Assembly: GCF_042684645.1 (NCBI RefSeq)
Contig: NZ_JBHULV010000023.1
Location: 1-64,000 of the forward strand
Source: Pseudopedobacter alpinus
GTDB lineage: Bacteria > Bacteroidota > Bacteroidia > Sphingobacteriales > Sphingobacteriaceae
DNA: 64,000 bases
Reading direction: 5' to 3'
Shown one piece after another: positions 1 to 8,795 of the stretch. Both the position numbers and the translations under genes were made by a program. The notes beneath the pieces were generated by a model, which worked only from the letters and a program-made list of their open reading frames with translations, did no database searches and had not been told where the DNA came from. Every line of letters begins with the position of its first letter. The stretch's first letter is position 1.

Positions 1-65
1 TAACTGTAAATCAATTAGTTAATAATTCCGTTTTACGAAATCGGAAATTGTTCGGACAGATATGA

Positions 66-221
66 GATATTGTTAAGTCAACAAAAAGTGGTAGACTTTA
101 CGTAGAAACAAAAGATTTTTTATTACAAGACAGAGTTAAAAATACAATTCATGCATTACTTGATTCAGATGTGGTAAGAGAGATAAATGAAAGGCAAAGA
201 AGACACTTAAAACGCATGTAA
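66..221 (+). pseudogene. Possible 3' remnant of a coding region
   Basis: An open frame without a start codon runs from a stop at 63-65 to TAA at 219-221. It would encode about 51 residues with a normal amphipathic composition (for example LYVETKDFLLQDRVKNTI, ending ERQRRHLKRM). The ATG of the next gene follows its stop codon directly, as in an operon. I do not recognise the family. The upstream part is either outside this frame through a frameshift or lost. It could also be chance open frame; confidence is low. Confidence 0.3.
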
Positions 222-874
222 ATGCCTTTGAATCTCCTCATTTTACCTCTTGTTGCAGGATATTTTTAACTAGGTGCTATTTATTCAAATTTCATCAGCA
301 GAGATTAGATAGGCAAAGATTAATATTTGAGAGTGTTTTGTTGGGTATTGGCATAATAATTTCAACTTATTTACTTAGAGCTCTATTTTTTCAAGTAGCC
401 CCTGATTTATTTAATATTCTACATTCTTATTCACCATTTGAACAACCTTATGCTTTAACATCATTGTTTAGTGTTGGAGTATCAATGATATTTACTTTTA
501 TATACAATAAGTTTTCGAGCGATAAAAAATGGATTCAAATGTCAATTAAAGACGTTGGTAATGAATTTGAAATATTGATGAAATATTCATTTGTTGAAGA
601 ATCATTATTACAATTTACCCTCAACAACGGAAAATTCTATGTCGCTTGGGTAAAGGAGTTACCAATCCCCTCAATTTCCAATTATGTTAGGATAATTCCA
701 GCATTGAGTGGCTACAGAACATCTGAAACAAAAGAGTTTAAATTCACAACTCACTATTTATCAGTATATTCAGATTATATTGAGGAGGGAAAAGTTAAAA
801 AGATAGAGGATTTAAATACAGACTTAGTCATTGATATAACTGATATAGTAACCGTATCTAATTTTGATATATAA
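222..874 (+). pseudogene. Membrane-anchored hypothetical protein, broken by a 1-base frameshift
   Basis: The frame opened by ATG 222 (MPLNLLILPLVAGY) stops at 267-269, just after the run of five T at 263-267. The adjacent frame continues without a break (FLTRCYLFKFHQQRLDRQR) into the long open frame that ends at 874. One extra T in the run would join them into a protein of about 217 residues. It would have an N-terminal membrane segment, a second one around LLGIGIIISTYLL, a third around LTSLFSVGVSMIFTFIY, and a soluble C-terminal domain. I do not recognise the family. It may be a sequencing error or a real mutation. The first ATG in the long frame alone is at 338, which would cut off the first membrane segment. 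Confidence 0.55.
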
Positions 875-980
875 ATGTATGAAAGATTTAGTAAACAAGG
901 GTTAGAAGAACAGACTTAAATCTTTTGGTTTTATAAAGTCAGTCTAGTATAGGTTAAGGTTGCTTATAACTTACATATAT

Positions 981-1025
981 CCAATAAAAACCCCTAAACA
1001 TTCCAATATCAGGTATGTTTAGGGG
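981..1025 (-). terminator. Rho-independent terminator after hemH
   Basis: An 11-bp perfect stem (CCCCTAAACAT at 991-1001 with ATGTTTAGGGG at 1015-1025) has a 13-base loop. On the minus strand it is followed by TTTTT. It lies about 95 bp downstream of the hemH stop and would end the leftward carotenoid/heme operon. It may also stop rightward transcripts from the remnant genes. Confidence 0.8.
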
Positions 1026-1118
1026 CTATTTTAATGTGCTTTTAATCTAACATCTATATTTCATAAATAATCAAAAACCAATAGACTAACTATAACAATT
1101 TCAAAAAATTATCTTCAG

Positions 1119-2135
1119 CTACTTATTCAAAATAATATCTTCCAAAGCATCAATCCATGCTGGGTTATCGTTTAAACTCTCTACCAATTGTACTTTTTCG
1201 CCCCCTAATTCTTCAAATTCTTCTTGGTATTCTTCGCTAATTTCGTACAGTGTTTCTAAACAATCTGCTACAAAAGCCGGGCATAAAACTAAAATACGTT
1301 TTACTCCTTTATCTGCTAATTCTTTTAAAATATCTGAAGTATAAGGTTTCATCCAAGGGTCGTTACCTAGCCTAGATTGGAAGCACAAAGTATAATCTTG
1401 AGGAGTTAAAGCCAAATCTTTAGCAATTAATTGGGCTGTATGGTGACATTGTGCCGAGTAGCAAAACTTATTATTTTCTGTAAGTGTTGCACAACAATCA
1501 TTTACTTTTAAACAATGTTGGCCAGAAACATCTGCTTTACGCATTTGCCTTTGTGGTATGCCATGGAAACTAAACAATATATGATCCCATTTTTGGTCTA
1601 AATATTTTCTTGCATTATCTGCAAAAACCTTAATCATTCCGGGGTGGTCATAATAGCTACTCACAAAATTAATGGGTGGTATAGCTTGCCATTTACTCAC
1701 AATTTCCATTACCAATTGGTGTACAGAACCTGTTGAAGCAGAAGCATATTGAGGAAACAGAGGAACAACCTTAATGCTATCTACTTTATCTTGTTTTAAA
1801 CGTTCTATAGCATCCTCAATTGATGGTGATTGGTAACGCATGGCCAATTCAACTTGGTAATCATTACCTAATTTCTTTTCAATTTCATCTCTTACTTTGT
1901 GCCCATAAATAAGTAATGGAGAACCTTCTTTAGTCCAAATTTCTTTATAAATTTTTGCCGATTTGGGTCCTCTAAAAGGAACAATAATTCCTTTAACTAA
2001 AAGCGTACGCCCAACTGCGTTAATATCAATCACCCGTTCGTCCATTAAAAACTGACCAAGATATTTTCTTACATCTGCTGTTGACGGACTATCTGGAGTA
2101 CCCAGATTTACCAATAATATACCTTTTTTACCCAT
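1119..2135 (-). CDS. hemH: Ferrochelatase
   Basis: Inserts ferrous iron into protoporphyrin IX, the last step of protoheme synthesis. The 338-residue length is normal for the family. The N-terminal LVNLGTPDSP block, the SFHGIPQRQ motif with the catalytic histidine (about H191) and the DCLETLYEI motif with the conserved glutamate (about E294) are all present. Cysteines at about 208, 214, 215, 225 and 230 are clustered near the active-site region. Whether they bind an Fe-S cluster cannot be told from sequence. The gene is last in the leftward operon and overlaps the end of the upstream desaturase-like gene by 8 bp, which suggests coupled translation. Confidence 0.97.
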   Translation of the reverse strand: MGKKGILLVNLGTPDSPSTADVRKYLGQFLMDERVIDINAVGRTLLVKGIIVPFRGPKSAKIYKEIWTKEGSPLLIYGHKVRDEIEKKLGNDYQVELAMRYQSPSIEDAIERLKQDKVDSIKVVPLFPQYASASTGSVHQLVMEIVSKWQAIPPINFVSSYYDHPGMIKVFADNARKYLDQKWDHILFSFHGIPQRQMRKADVSGQHCLKVNDCCATLTENNKFCYSAQCHHTAQLIAKDLALTPQDYTLCFQSRLGNDPWMKPYTSDILKELADKGVKRILVLCPAFVADCLETLYEISEEYQEEFEELGGEKVQLVESLNDNPAWIDALEDIILNK

Positions 2136-2820
2136 TATTTGTACTTGAATTTTGTTCCTTTACTTGCCAAAGTTTCCACCAAGGTGTACCCGGCGATTGA
2201 TGATGTTCATAATGATAGCCAAAAAAATAACAGCTAAAAAATGCCCAAACATGGTTTTTTGATTGTGTATTTGATTGATATATATTTTGATGTTCGCCTT
2301 TATGCGGTAAATATGTACCAAAATAAAAAAGCTGTAATGTGCTTAATAAAGATGGTAACACCCAAAACATTAATAAGTTTTTCTCTGGCAAATAAATTTT
2401 TAAAACGTTGTAAATAATAGCCATTAAAACTACCTGCCTCCAACTTAAATACTGTTTTATAAAATGATAATACCAAACTATAAATTTCCCTTCGTGGTAA
2501 TCTGGGTCTTTAGCGCTATGCACAAAATCATGATGTTCGTGGTGCTTTGCATATAAAGCTTTAAAAGGGAAAAGTGCATAAAGCAAGGTGCATGTTTGCC
2601 CAAAAAAAAGATTTAATTTTGGCTTATTTGGAGCAACTGTACCATGCATTGCATCATGTGCTGTAATAAATAAGCCTGTATATAAATGCATTTGTATCAA
2701 TACAAAAACATACAAAAGTGGGTTTAAAAAACTAAAATCAGAAAGCATTAACATAGTTATACTTACCATCCATAATACAATGATAAGTGTTGCCATTAAT
2801 ATGCCTTTTTTATTTTTCAA
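2128..2820 (-). CDS. crtW: Membrane di-iron desaturase-family protein, probable beta-carotene ketolase
   Basis: A 230-residue integral membrane protein with the three histidine clusters of the fatty-acid desaturase/CrtW superfamily: HDAMH (about 55-59), HHEHH (about 93-97) and YHYEHH (about 203-208), the last followed by PGTPWWKLW. CrtW enzymes use these histidines to bind two irons and add a keto group at C4 of a beta-ionone ring. The C-terminal HHxxPxxPWW arrangement and the position inside a carotenoid operon favour a ketolase over a fatty-acid desaturase. That assignment is partly contextual. It overlaps hemH by 8 bp. Confidence 0.7.
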   Translation of the reverse strand: MKNKKGILMATLIIVLWMVSITMLMLSDFSFLNPLLYVFVLIQMHLYTGLFITAHDAMHGTVAPNKPKLNLFFGQTCTLLYALFPFKALYAKHHEHHDFVHSAKDPDYHEGKFIVWYYHFIKQYLSWRQVVLMAIIYNVLKIYLPEKNLLMFWVLPSLLSTLQLFYFGTYLPHKGEHQNIYQSNTQSKNHVWAFFSCYFFGYHYEHHQSPGTPWWKLWQVKEQNSSTNNG

Positions 2821-2912
2821 ATTTTATTGATGTGATAATTAATGATAGAATTTTTTGAAAGAAAAAAACAAACTACTCTTTAAAAACGATTTATTAACCT
2901 CGTTTTAAATTA

Positions 2913-3761
2913 TTAATAAGCTTCTAAAATTTCTTTTACTTGCTCCATTAGCCACATTGGTGTAGATGTTGCGCCACAAATTCCAATTTTATCGCTAACG
3001 TTAAACATTGCTTTTTCTAAATCATTAGCGTTGCTAATAAAATAAGTTGCAGGGTTGTGTCTTTTACAAACCTCGTAAAGCACCTTTCCATTAGATGATT
3101 TTTTACCAGATACAAAAACAATTTTATCAAATTTCTTTACAAAATTAGGCAGTTCTTTATCTCTGTTAGATACTTGGCGGCAAATGGTATCATTGGCTTT
3201 TATATCGTAACCCCTACCTAGCAACTCATTTTTAATTTCGTAAAACTTATCAGTTGATTTTGTTGTTTGGCTGTATAAAGTAAAAGATTTAGGTAAATCA
3301 ACATTATCCAACTCGGCCAAATCCTGAAAAACCAATGCTTCGTTATTTGTTTGCCCCTGTAAACCTATCACTTCTGCATGCCCATGTTTACCAAAGATTA
3401 AAACTTTTTCTTTAGCGTCATGCGTTGTTTTTATTCTGTTCTGAAGTTTCAAAACTACCGGGCAAGAAGCATCTATTAAAGTAATGTTATTTTTTAAAGC
3501 AACTTTGTAAGTTTCTGGTGCTTCGCCGTGGGCTCTTATCAAAACTTTTTCGTTAAACAAAGTTTTAAGGTCATCATTATCAATAATTCTTAATCCTTTT
3601 TTCTTTAACCTAATAACCTCTTCATCATTATGTACAATATCGCCTAAGCAATACAAATAACCATCATCAGCTAAAATTTCTTCGGCCATATCAATAGCGT
3701 AAACAACACCGAAACAAAATCCCGAATCTTGATCTATTGTTACTTTTAAATTGTACTCCAT
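2913..3761 (-). CDS. ispH: 4-hydroxy-3-methylbut-2-enyl diphosphate reductase
   Basis: The last enzyme of the MEP isoprenoid pathway, making IPP and DMAPP with a [4Fe-4S] cluster. The 282 residues carry the three cluster cysteines in their usual contexts: SGFCFGV (C16), DASCPVV (C100) and NDTICRQ (C194). The conserved RAHGEAPETY, GKHGHAEVIG, SQTTKS and SGKKSSNG blocks are also present. It sits between cruF and the crtW-like gene, so the precursor supply appears to be co-transcribed with the pigment genes. A perfect minus-strand TATTTTTG box lies about 16 bp upstream. Confidence 0.97.
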   Translation of the reverse strand: MEYNLKVTIDQDSGFCFGVVYAIDMAEEILADDGYLYCLGDIVHNDEEVIRLKKKGLRIIDNDDLKTLFNEKVLIRAHGEAPETYKVALKNNITLIDASCPVVLKLQNRIKTTHDAKEKVLIFGKHGHAEVIGLQGQTNNEALVFQDLAELDNVDLPKSFTLYSQTTKSTDKFYEIKNELLGRGYDIKANDTICRQVSNRDKELPNFVKKFDKIVFVSGKKSSNGKVLYEVCKRHNPATYFISNANDLEKAMFNVSDKIGICGATSTPMWLMEQVKEILEAY

Positions 3762-3776
3762 TAATATTTATTTTTA

Positions 3777-3784
3777 CAAAAATA
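3777..3784 (-). promoter_or_regulatory. Candidate Bacteroidota -7 box before ispH
   Basis: The minus strand reads TATTTTTG, a perfect TAnnTTTG match, about 16 bp upstream of the ispH ATG. I could not find a TTTG -33 box at normal spacing. It could be an internal promoter that lets ispH, the ketolase and hemH be expressed apart from the upstream carotenoid genes. Confidence 0.35.
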
Positions 3785-3796
3785 AGAAAAGTTTGG

Positions 3797-4438
3797 TCAG
3801 ACCATGGTCAGATTCAAACCTATGAAAAAAAGAATTTGGCTAATTACTAAAGTTAATGCCACTGGGTTTGATTTGCGGAATTCTAATTCGTAATAAATAC
3901 GCATAAATATAAACGATACAAAAAACCACCCTATAAAATTTTGTAACGGAATTAAACTGTCTTGCCAACTCCAGTAATCAAATTTTACCGCAACTGGTTC
4001 TATTAAAAAATCTATAAAAACCAAAATAACCGCCGCTACTGCCGATTTTAAGGTGCGCATGTGTTTAAAATATTTTTTTAATACTGCGCCAACAGCAAAA
4101 ACAAGAATTACCCAATTTACGCCTATTAACAAAGGCACATTAGCTAACTTAAAACCTAAAGTTTCCCCATAAACATAAAAGCCAAATATTTTACCGGTTG
4201 CAACCCCAACTACTTCTACCAAATAACCAGCAACAGCAATAAAAGATATGCCTAGCCAAAAGTTTTTATTGTATTCTTTTTGGTTAGCTATTAAAATACC
4301 TGCCATTAACAACAAATGAAACGGCACTAATGAGATAAAAAAATCTTGTAAATGTGGTAAAGAAAAACCCACAAAACCAACTATATGAAACAGGATAATG
4401 AAGATTTTTGATAAAGATGCTTTTTCTAGATATTTCAT
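3797..4438 (-). CDS. cruF: Carotenoid biosynthesis membrane protein of the CruF (DUF422) family
   Basis: A 213-residue hydrophobic protein with about six or seven membrane segments and the family's internal pattern: NVPLLIGVNW, VLVFIDFLIEPVAVKFDYW and IPLQNFIGWFFVSF. Family members are carotenoid 1',2'-hydratases (CruF) or related carotenoid enzymes. CruF adds a hydroxyl at C1' of the acyclic end of gamma-carotene on the way to saproxanthin, myxol and flexixanthin. The ATG overlaps the stop of the upstream glycosyltransferase (ATGA, 4 bp). Genes for CruF and a glycosyltransferase are often adjacent, which supports the call. Exact substrate is inferred. Confidence 0.8.
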   Translation of the reverse strand: MKYLEKASLSKIFIILFHIVGFVGFSLPHLQDFFISLVPFHLLLMAGILIANQKEYNKNFWLGISFIAVAGYLVEVVGVATGKIFGFYVYGETLGFKLANVPLLIGVNWVILVFAVGAVLKKYFKHMRTLKSAVAAVILVFIDFLIEPVAVKFDYWSWQDSLIPLQNFIGWFFVSFIFMRIYYELEFRKSNPVALTLVISQILFFIGLNLTMV

Positions 4439-5529
4439 GTATTAATTGTTCTCCCTTTCCAACTAATGGATTTATTGAATGATTTTTTTATAGAAACTAC
4501 CGCTAACAACAACAAATTAAACATTTGAAACAAGTGATATAGCAGGTTTGTAAGTACATTTTGCCCTGCCAAAAGTGAAATCATAACGCGGCTAAAAATA
4601 ATTAAAGTTAAGGCAAAATAAAACAATTGTAAGTTTAAGAAAAACAAGATAAAAATTGGCCCCAAAACCACTAAAATAATGTAAAATATTAAACCTATTG
4701 CGCTATTGCCAAAACCTGCTAAAATATTTTTACTAAAACCATTTACAGATTCTTTATAATTTTTATACATACGGCAATAAATGTATCCGTTTGCCAATAA
4801 AGCTTCTCCGTTTAGCTTTTCAAGCTTTATTGTTTTCATAATTTCCACATCTTCAACCACCTTGTTTTTTACTAATTTATGCCATTGATGTTTGTGATAA
4901 TGTGCTGCATTAAACAACATAAACTGCCCGCTTGCAGCAGCAAAAGCTGGCATTGGCGATAACCTCACCAACCTTAATGGAAGTAAATTTAACAGTAAAA
5001 AGTGCATTAAAGGCACCACCGCTTTTTCGCCAACGGTAACAGTAATTTGGTTGGTAAACAAACTTAGCAAGCTTAATTTGCCTATTTGCATACGGTAAAG
5101 TGCATTGTGTATTAAGCCATCTTTTATTTCTTCATCTGCATCTAAAAAAAGTAAATATTTACCGTTAGCTTTTGCAGCCAATTGATGGCAAGCATAGTTT
5201 TTTCCTAACCAATCTTTTGGCAAATCTTCGCCTCTTAAAACTGTAAAGTTTGTTTCTTTTTCGCAAAATTGGCTGCAAAGTTTAAATGTATCATCATCAG
5301 ATTGATCATCTAAAATAAATACTTCAATATTTTTATAGTTTTGGTTTTTTATAGATTGCAGAAGGTTTAAAATATTTTCTTCTTCGTTTCTGGCTGGGAT
5401 AAGTATGGATACTAAATCAGTAAAATTAACTGGCGAACGTGTTAATTTTGGGTTTGATATAAAGTTAAAAAGGGTAACTGTAAATCTTAAAATCAGGAAG
5501 AAAAATATGATGTAAAAAAAGTAGAGCAT
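4435..5529 (-). CDS. Family 2 glycosyltransferase, probable carotenoid glycosyltransferase
   Basis: A 364-residue inverting GT-A enzyme. It has an N-terminal membrane segment (about 1-25), then VSILIPARNEEENI, a VFILDDQSDDDT nucleotide-binding stretch, LLFLDADEE as the metal-binding DxD region, and a hydrophobic C-terminal third with two or three membrane segments. It sits 2 bp after the acyltransferase and overlaps cruF by 4 bp. By analogy with CruG, which glycosylates the 2'-hydroxyl of myxol-type carotenoids, it may add a sugar to the pigment. The sugar and acceptor are inferred from context. Confidence 0.85.
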   Translation of the reverse strand: MLYFFYIIFFFLILRFTVTLFNFISNPKLTRSPVNFTDLVSILIPARNEEENILNLLQSIKNQNYKNIEVFILDDQSDDDTFKLCSQFCEKETNFTVLRGEDLPKDWLGKNYACHQLAAKANGKYLLFLDADEEIKDGLIHNALYRMQIGKLSLLSLFTNQITVTVGEKAVVPLMHFLLLNLLPLRLVRLSPMPAFAAASGQFMLFNAAHYHKHQWHKLVKNKVVEDVEIMKTIKLEKLNGEALLANGYIYCRMYKNYKESVNGFSKNILAGFGNSAIGLIFYIILVVLGPIFILFFLNLQLFYFALTLIIFSRVMISLLAGQNVLTNLLYHLFQMFNLLLLAVVSIKKSFNKSISWKGRTINT

Positions 5530-5531
5530 GC

Positions 5532-6155
5532 TTAAACTTTAATTTCTGATTGTAGCTTTTTAGCATTTTCATAATGCTTATTAAAAGCACTTTTTAATAC
5601 TTGCAAGCTTGTAAACTCTGGTGCTTCCCAGTTTTCTAAAAATATTTTAATACTTGCTTTACGCTGATCAAAATAATCTGTTAATATAACGGCAAAAAGA
5701 TAATCGAAGCCTTTGGTTGATGCATTGATGATTTTTGAAACTCCTTTTTCAAAATTAACAGTTTTTGAATGTGATGAATATAATTCTCCTTGTGGAAATA
5801 TCAAAACCAAGTTATCTGGCTTGTCTAAAAGTTTGCCGGCATAATCTAAAGATTCTATTAAACTTTTAGCATTTCTTTGAATACTAAATGCCCCCAAATA
5901 CTTTAAAAAACTAACTTTTTTAGCTGTATCCTCTAATACCATTACATGAAAGTTTTTTTTAAAATAAATTTTATTTAAGTGGAAAAGCAAAAAACCATCC
6001 CACCAACTAAAATGATTTGCCAATAAAAGAATAGATTTTTCTTTGCTAAACTCCACCTTGTTAAAATCAAAACCCGAAAAATCTTTTTTAATAATTTTCT
6101 CTATATACCAAGAAAAAAAGGTGTAAATTATTTTATTAGACTTTGGTTTAATCAT
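5532..6155 (-). CDS. PlsC-like acyltransferase
   Basis: A 207-residue member of the lysophospholipid acyltransferase (LPLAT) superfamily. The HX4D catalytic motif is H48-FSWW-D53 in LLANHFSWWDGF, and the FPQGE acceptor-binding motif is at about 120-124. A typical PlsC would have FPEGT, so the substrate may differ. It sits between the carotenoid desaturase (65-bp gap) and the glycosyltransferase (2-bp gap). I infer that it acylates the carotenoid glycoside, as CruD-type or CrtO-type acyltransferases do elsewhere. A phospholipid role cannot be excluded. Confidence 0.78.
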   Translation of the reverse strand: MIKPKSNKIIYTFFSWYIEKIIKKDFSGFDFNKVEFSKEKSILLLANHFSWWDGFLLFHLNKIYFKKNFHVMVLEDTAKKVSFLKYLGAFSIQRNAKSLIESLDYAGKLLDKPDNLVLIFPQGELYSSHSKTVNFEKGVSKIINASTKGFDYLFAVILTDYFDQRKASIKIFLENWEAPEFTSLQVLKSAFNKHYENAKKLQSEIKV

Positions 6156-6220
6156 TTTTTATTAAATAGCTAATTTAATCATTTGGTTTTGTTTTAGGTT
6201 AAAAAAGAAAGTCATCTGTT

Positions 6221-7687
6221 TTAATGCTCCTTCACCATATCCGCAACAATTTTTGCAGATAATAATGCTAAAGGAATGCCACCTCCTGGATGCACACTAC
6301 CACCTACAAAATATAAGTTTTTTATTTGTTTGCTAAAATTAGCATGCCGCAAAAAAGCTGCAAACTGATTGTTTGAACTTGTGCCGTACAAAGAACCTCT
6401 AAATGATGATGTTTTACTTTCTATGGTTCGAGGATCTAAAATACTTTCATTTTCTATCAGATTTTCTAAATCTACCTCTAAATTTTTATTCAGTTTTTTG
6501 ATGATGTTTTTACGAGTTTCGGCAATTAAAGTCTCCCAATTTTGGCCAGTATTGTTGGGTACATTTACCATTGTAAACCAATTTTCGCAGCCTTTTGGTG
6601 CATCTTCTATATGATACTTTGAACTTATGTTTACATAAACTGTTGGGTCATTACAAATACTTTCATCTTTAAATATAGCTTCAAACTCTTGCTTATAATT
6701 ATTACTAAAGAAAATATTATGCAGGCTTAGTTGTTTAAATTCTTGCTTTATACCCCAATAAAAAATTAAGGCAGAACTAGAGCGCTCTTGTTTTAAAATT
6801 TGTTGCGGTTGCTTTTGATCTTTTAATAACTTTTTATAAGTAAAGTAAACGTCCATGTTAGAGATAACTACATCAGCAGCTATAAATTGTTGTTTAACCT
6901 TAATGCCTTTTACTATTTTATCTTCTACAACAATATCATCAACAATTATATTATATTTAAAAACAACACCTAAATCTTCAGCCAATTTTACCAAACTTTT
7001 TGTAATAGCGTACATTCCTCCTTTTGGAAAATAAGCGCCAAAATTTTGTTCTAAATGCGGAATAATATTTAAGGTTGCAGGTGCTTTGTATGGGTTTGAA
7101 CCGTTGTACGTAGCAAATCTGTTGGCATATTGTACCATTTTATCATCTTTAAAAAAAGATTGGTTTGCTTTTGCCATTGTTCTAAAAGCATCAATTTCTC
7201 CAAATCTTAAAAACGATTTTGCGGTATTGGTATTGGTGTAAGTGTTTAATAAATGCAGCGACTTTTCTAAAAAAACTTCGTGAGTGATATCATAAATTGT
7301 CTCGCTCTTTTTTAAAAAGTTTTTTAACTCTTTAGCATCAGATTTTGTGTTTTCTTCAACTTCTGTTGCAAATTTATCAACATCGGCAAAAGCGGTTAAT
7401 GTGGTTTTATCATCCCAAAAATATTTACAAATTGTATCCAATTTTTCATATTCAAAATCATCTTTAGGGTTTTTTCCGGCTAATTCAAATAATTCGTCAA
7501 CATATTGGGGCATGGTAAATAAGCTTGGCCCTGCATCAAACCTAAAATCTCCCTGTTTAAAATCAGAAAGTTTACCCCCCGCATAATCATTAGCTTCATA
7601 AACGGCAACTTCATAACCTTTAATGGATAATCTTATCGCACTTGCAATTCCAGCTAAACCTGCTCCAACTATGATAGCTTTAGGCAT
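6221..7687 (-). CDS. Carotenoid desaturase of the CrtI/CrtD family
   Basis: A 488-residue FAD-dependent desaturase. The N-terminal dinucleotide fold is IIVGAGLAGIASA (GxGxxG at 8-13) followed by the AGGKLSDF block. The C-terminal FAD-binding signature is YFVGGSVHPGGGIPLALLS. CrtI desaturates phytoene to lycopene. CrtD desaturates C3',4' of 1'-hydroxycarotenoids. With cruF in the same operon and no crtB or crtE here, a CrtD-like role in making a saproxanthin or flexixanthin end group is attractive, but the two subfamilies cannot be separated by eye. It is the first gene of the leftward operon. Confidence 0.9.
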   Translation of the reverse strand: MPKAIIVGAGLAGIASAIRLSIKGYEVAVYEANDYAGGKLSDFKQGDFRFDAGPSLFTMPQYVDELFELAGKNPKDDFEYEKLDTICKYFWDDKTTLTAFADVDKFATEVEENTKSDAKELKNFLKKSETIYDITHEVFLEKSLHLLNTYTNTNTAKSFLRFGEIDAFRTMAKANQSFFKDDKMVQYANRFATYNGSNPYKAPATLNIIPHLEQNFGAYFPKGGMYAITKSLVKLAEDLGVVFKYNIIVDDIVVEDKIVKGIKVKQQFIAADVVISNMDVYFTYKKLLKDQKQPQQILKQERSSSALIFYWGIKQEFKQLSLHNIFFSNNYKQEFEAIFKDESICNDPTVYVNISSKYHIEDAPKGCENWFTMVNVPNNTGQNWETLIAETRKNIIKKLNKNLEVDLENLIENESILDPRTIESKTSSFRGSLYGTSSNNQFAAFLRHANFSKQIKNLYFVGGSVHPGGGIPLALLSAKIVADMVKEH

Positions 7688-7759
7688 TTATCAAAATAAA
7701 AAAATATACAACCATAAATCCATCAATTACGTAATAATAAAACAATTTCACTTTTAAAT

Positions 7760-8795
7760 ATGAGTAATATATACTACACGCTTTCCAAAATACCAGTAAT
7801 AAAAAACAATTATAGTCTAAAATTTCTTTTTGTAGCGTTTATAGGTATTCATATTCCGTTAATTAGTTTAATTATACTGTTAATTAATAGTCCATCTACT
7901 GAAATTTCAAAAAGTTTAATATTTATAATAGCATTAGTATTTACATTAATTGCCACAACAATTACTTTATATATATTAAACGGCTTACTTAAACCACTAA
8001 ATATTAGTAAAAATGCTTTAAACAACTATTTAAACAACAGCCACCTACCGCAATTACCTACAATTTACAAAGATGAAGTTGGCGTTTTAATGCATTCGCT
8101 TCAAAAAACGATAACTTTTTTAGATGCTCATATTAAAGAAACAAGAAATTACAACTTTAGTTTCGCACAATTTAAGAACTCCGCTTAATCAAATTTTGGG
8201 TTTTTGCGAATTGATACGTATTGATAAAGAGAGCGATATTATTTATGTTGATAAAATTGAATCTATCACAAAATTACAATTACAAAATTTGAGCGAATTA
8301 CTGGTGCAACTAATGGTGAATACCGATTTAAAACAGCTAGAAAACGCTCCTTTTGATGTAAATGAATTGGTTAAAACTGAACTTGAAGTAACAAATTTAG
8401 CTGTTGCTAAAAAGAACATTACAGTAACGTTAAACCTAACAGAAGAGAAAATTACAAGCAATAAAAACAAAAATAAAATAGCATTAGTTGTTCAGAATTT
8501 AATTTCTAACGCTATAAAATTTTCTTACAGAGGGCAAGAAATTAAAATTAGCACTCTCAAAAAAGATAATCATATAGAGATTATAGTAGAAGATAAGGGA
8601 ATTGGTTTTTCTGAAGCTTATAGCAAAAATATATTTAAAGATGCAAGAAATGTAGGCCGAGAAGGTACCGAAAAAGAACCTTCTGTTGGTTTAGGTTTAC
8701 ACCTTTGTAAAAGAACCATTAACCAATTAAACGGTCAGCTTTTGGCTTTTAGTGATGGAGAAAATAAGGGGGCAACTTTTAAAATTATACTTTAA
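7760..8795 (+). pseudogene. Sensor histidine kinase, broken by a 1-base frameshift
   Basis: The first frame (ATG 7760) encodes two membrane segments (about residues 22-45 and 52-76) and a HAMP-like linker, and stops at 8188. The adjacent frame begins with TLVSHNLRTPLNQI, the HisKA phospho-acceptor motif. It continues with the N box (NLISNAIKFS), G1 (EDKGIGFS) and G2 (VGLGLHLCK) of the ATPase domain and ends at 8795. Removing one T from the TTT at about 8155-8157 restores a single 344-residue kinase. No response regulator is adjacent. The stop codon directly abuts the stop of the convergent dacB. Confidence 0.8.
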
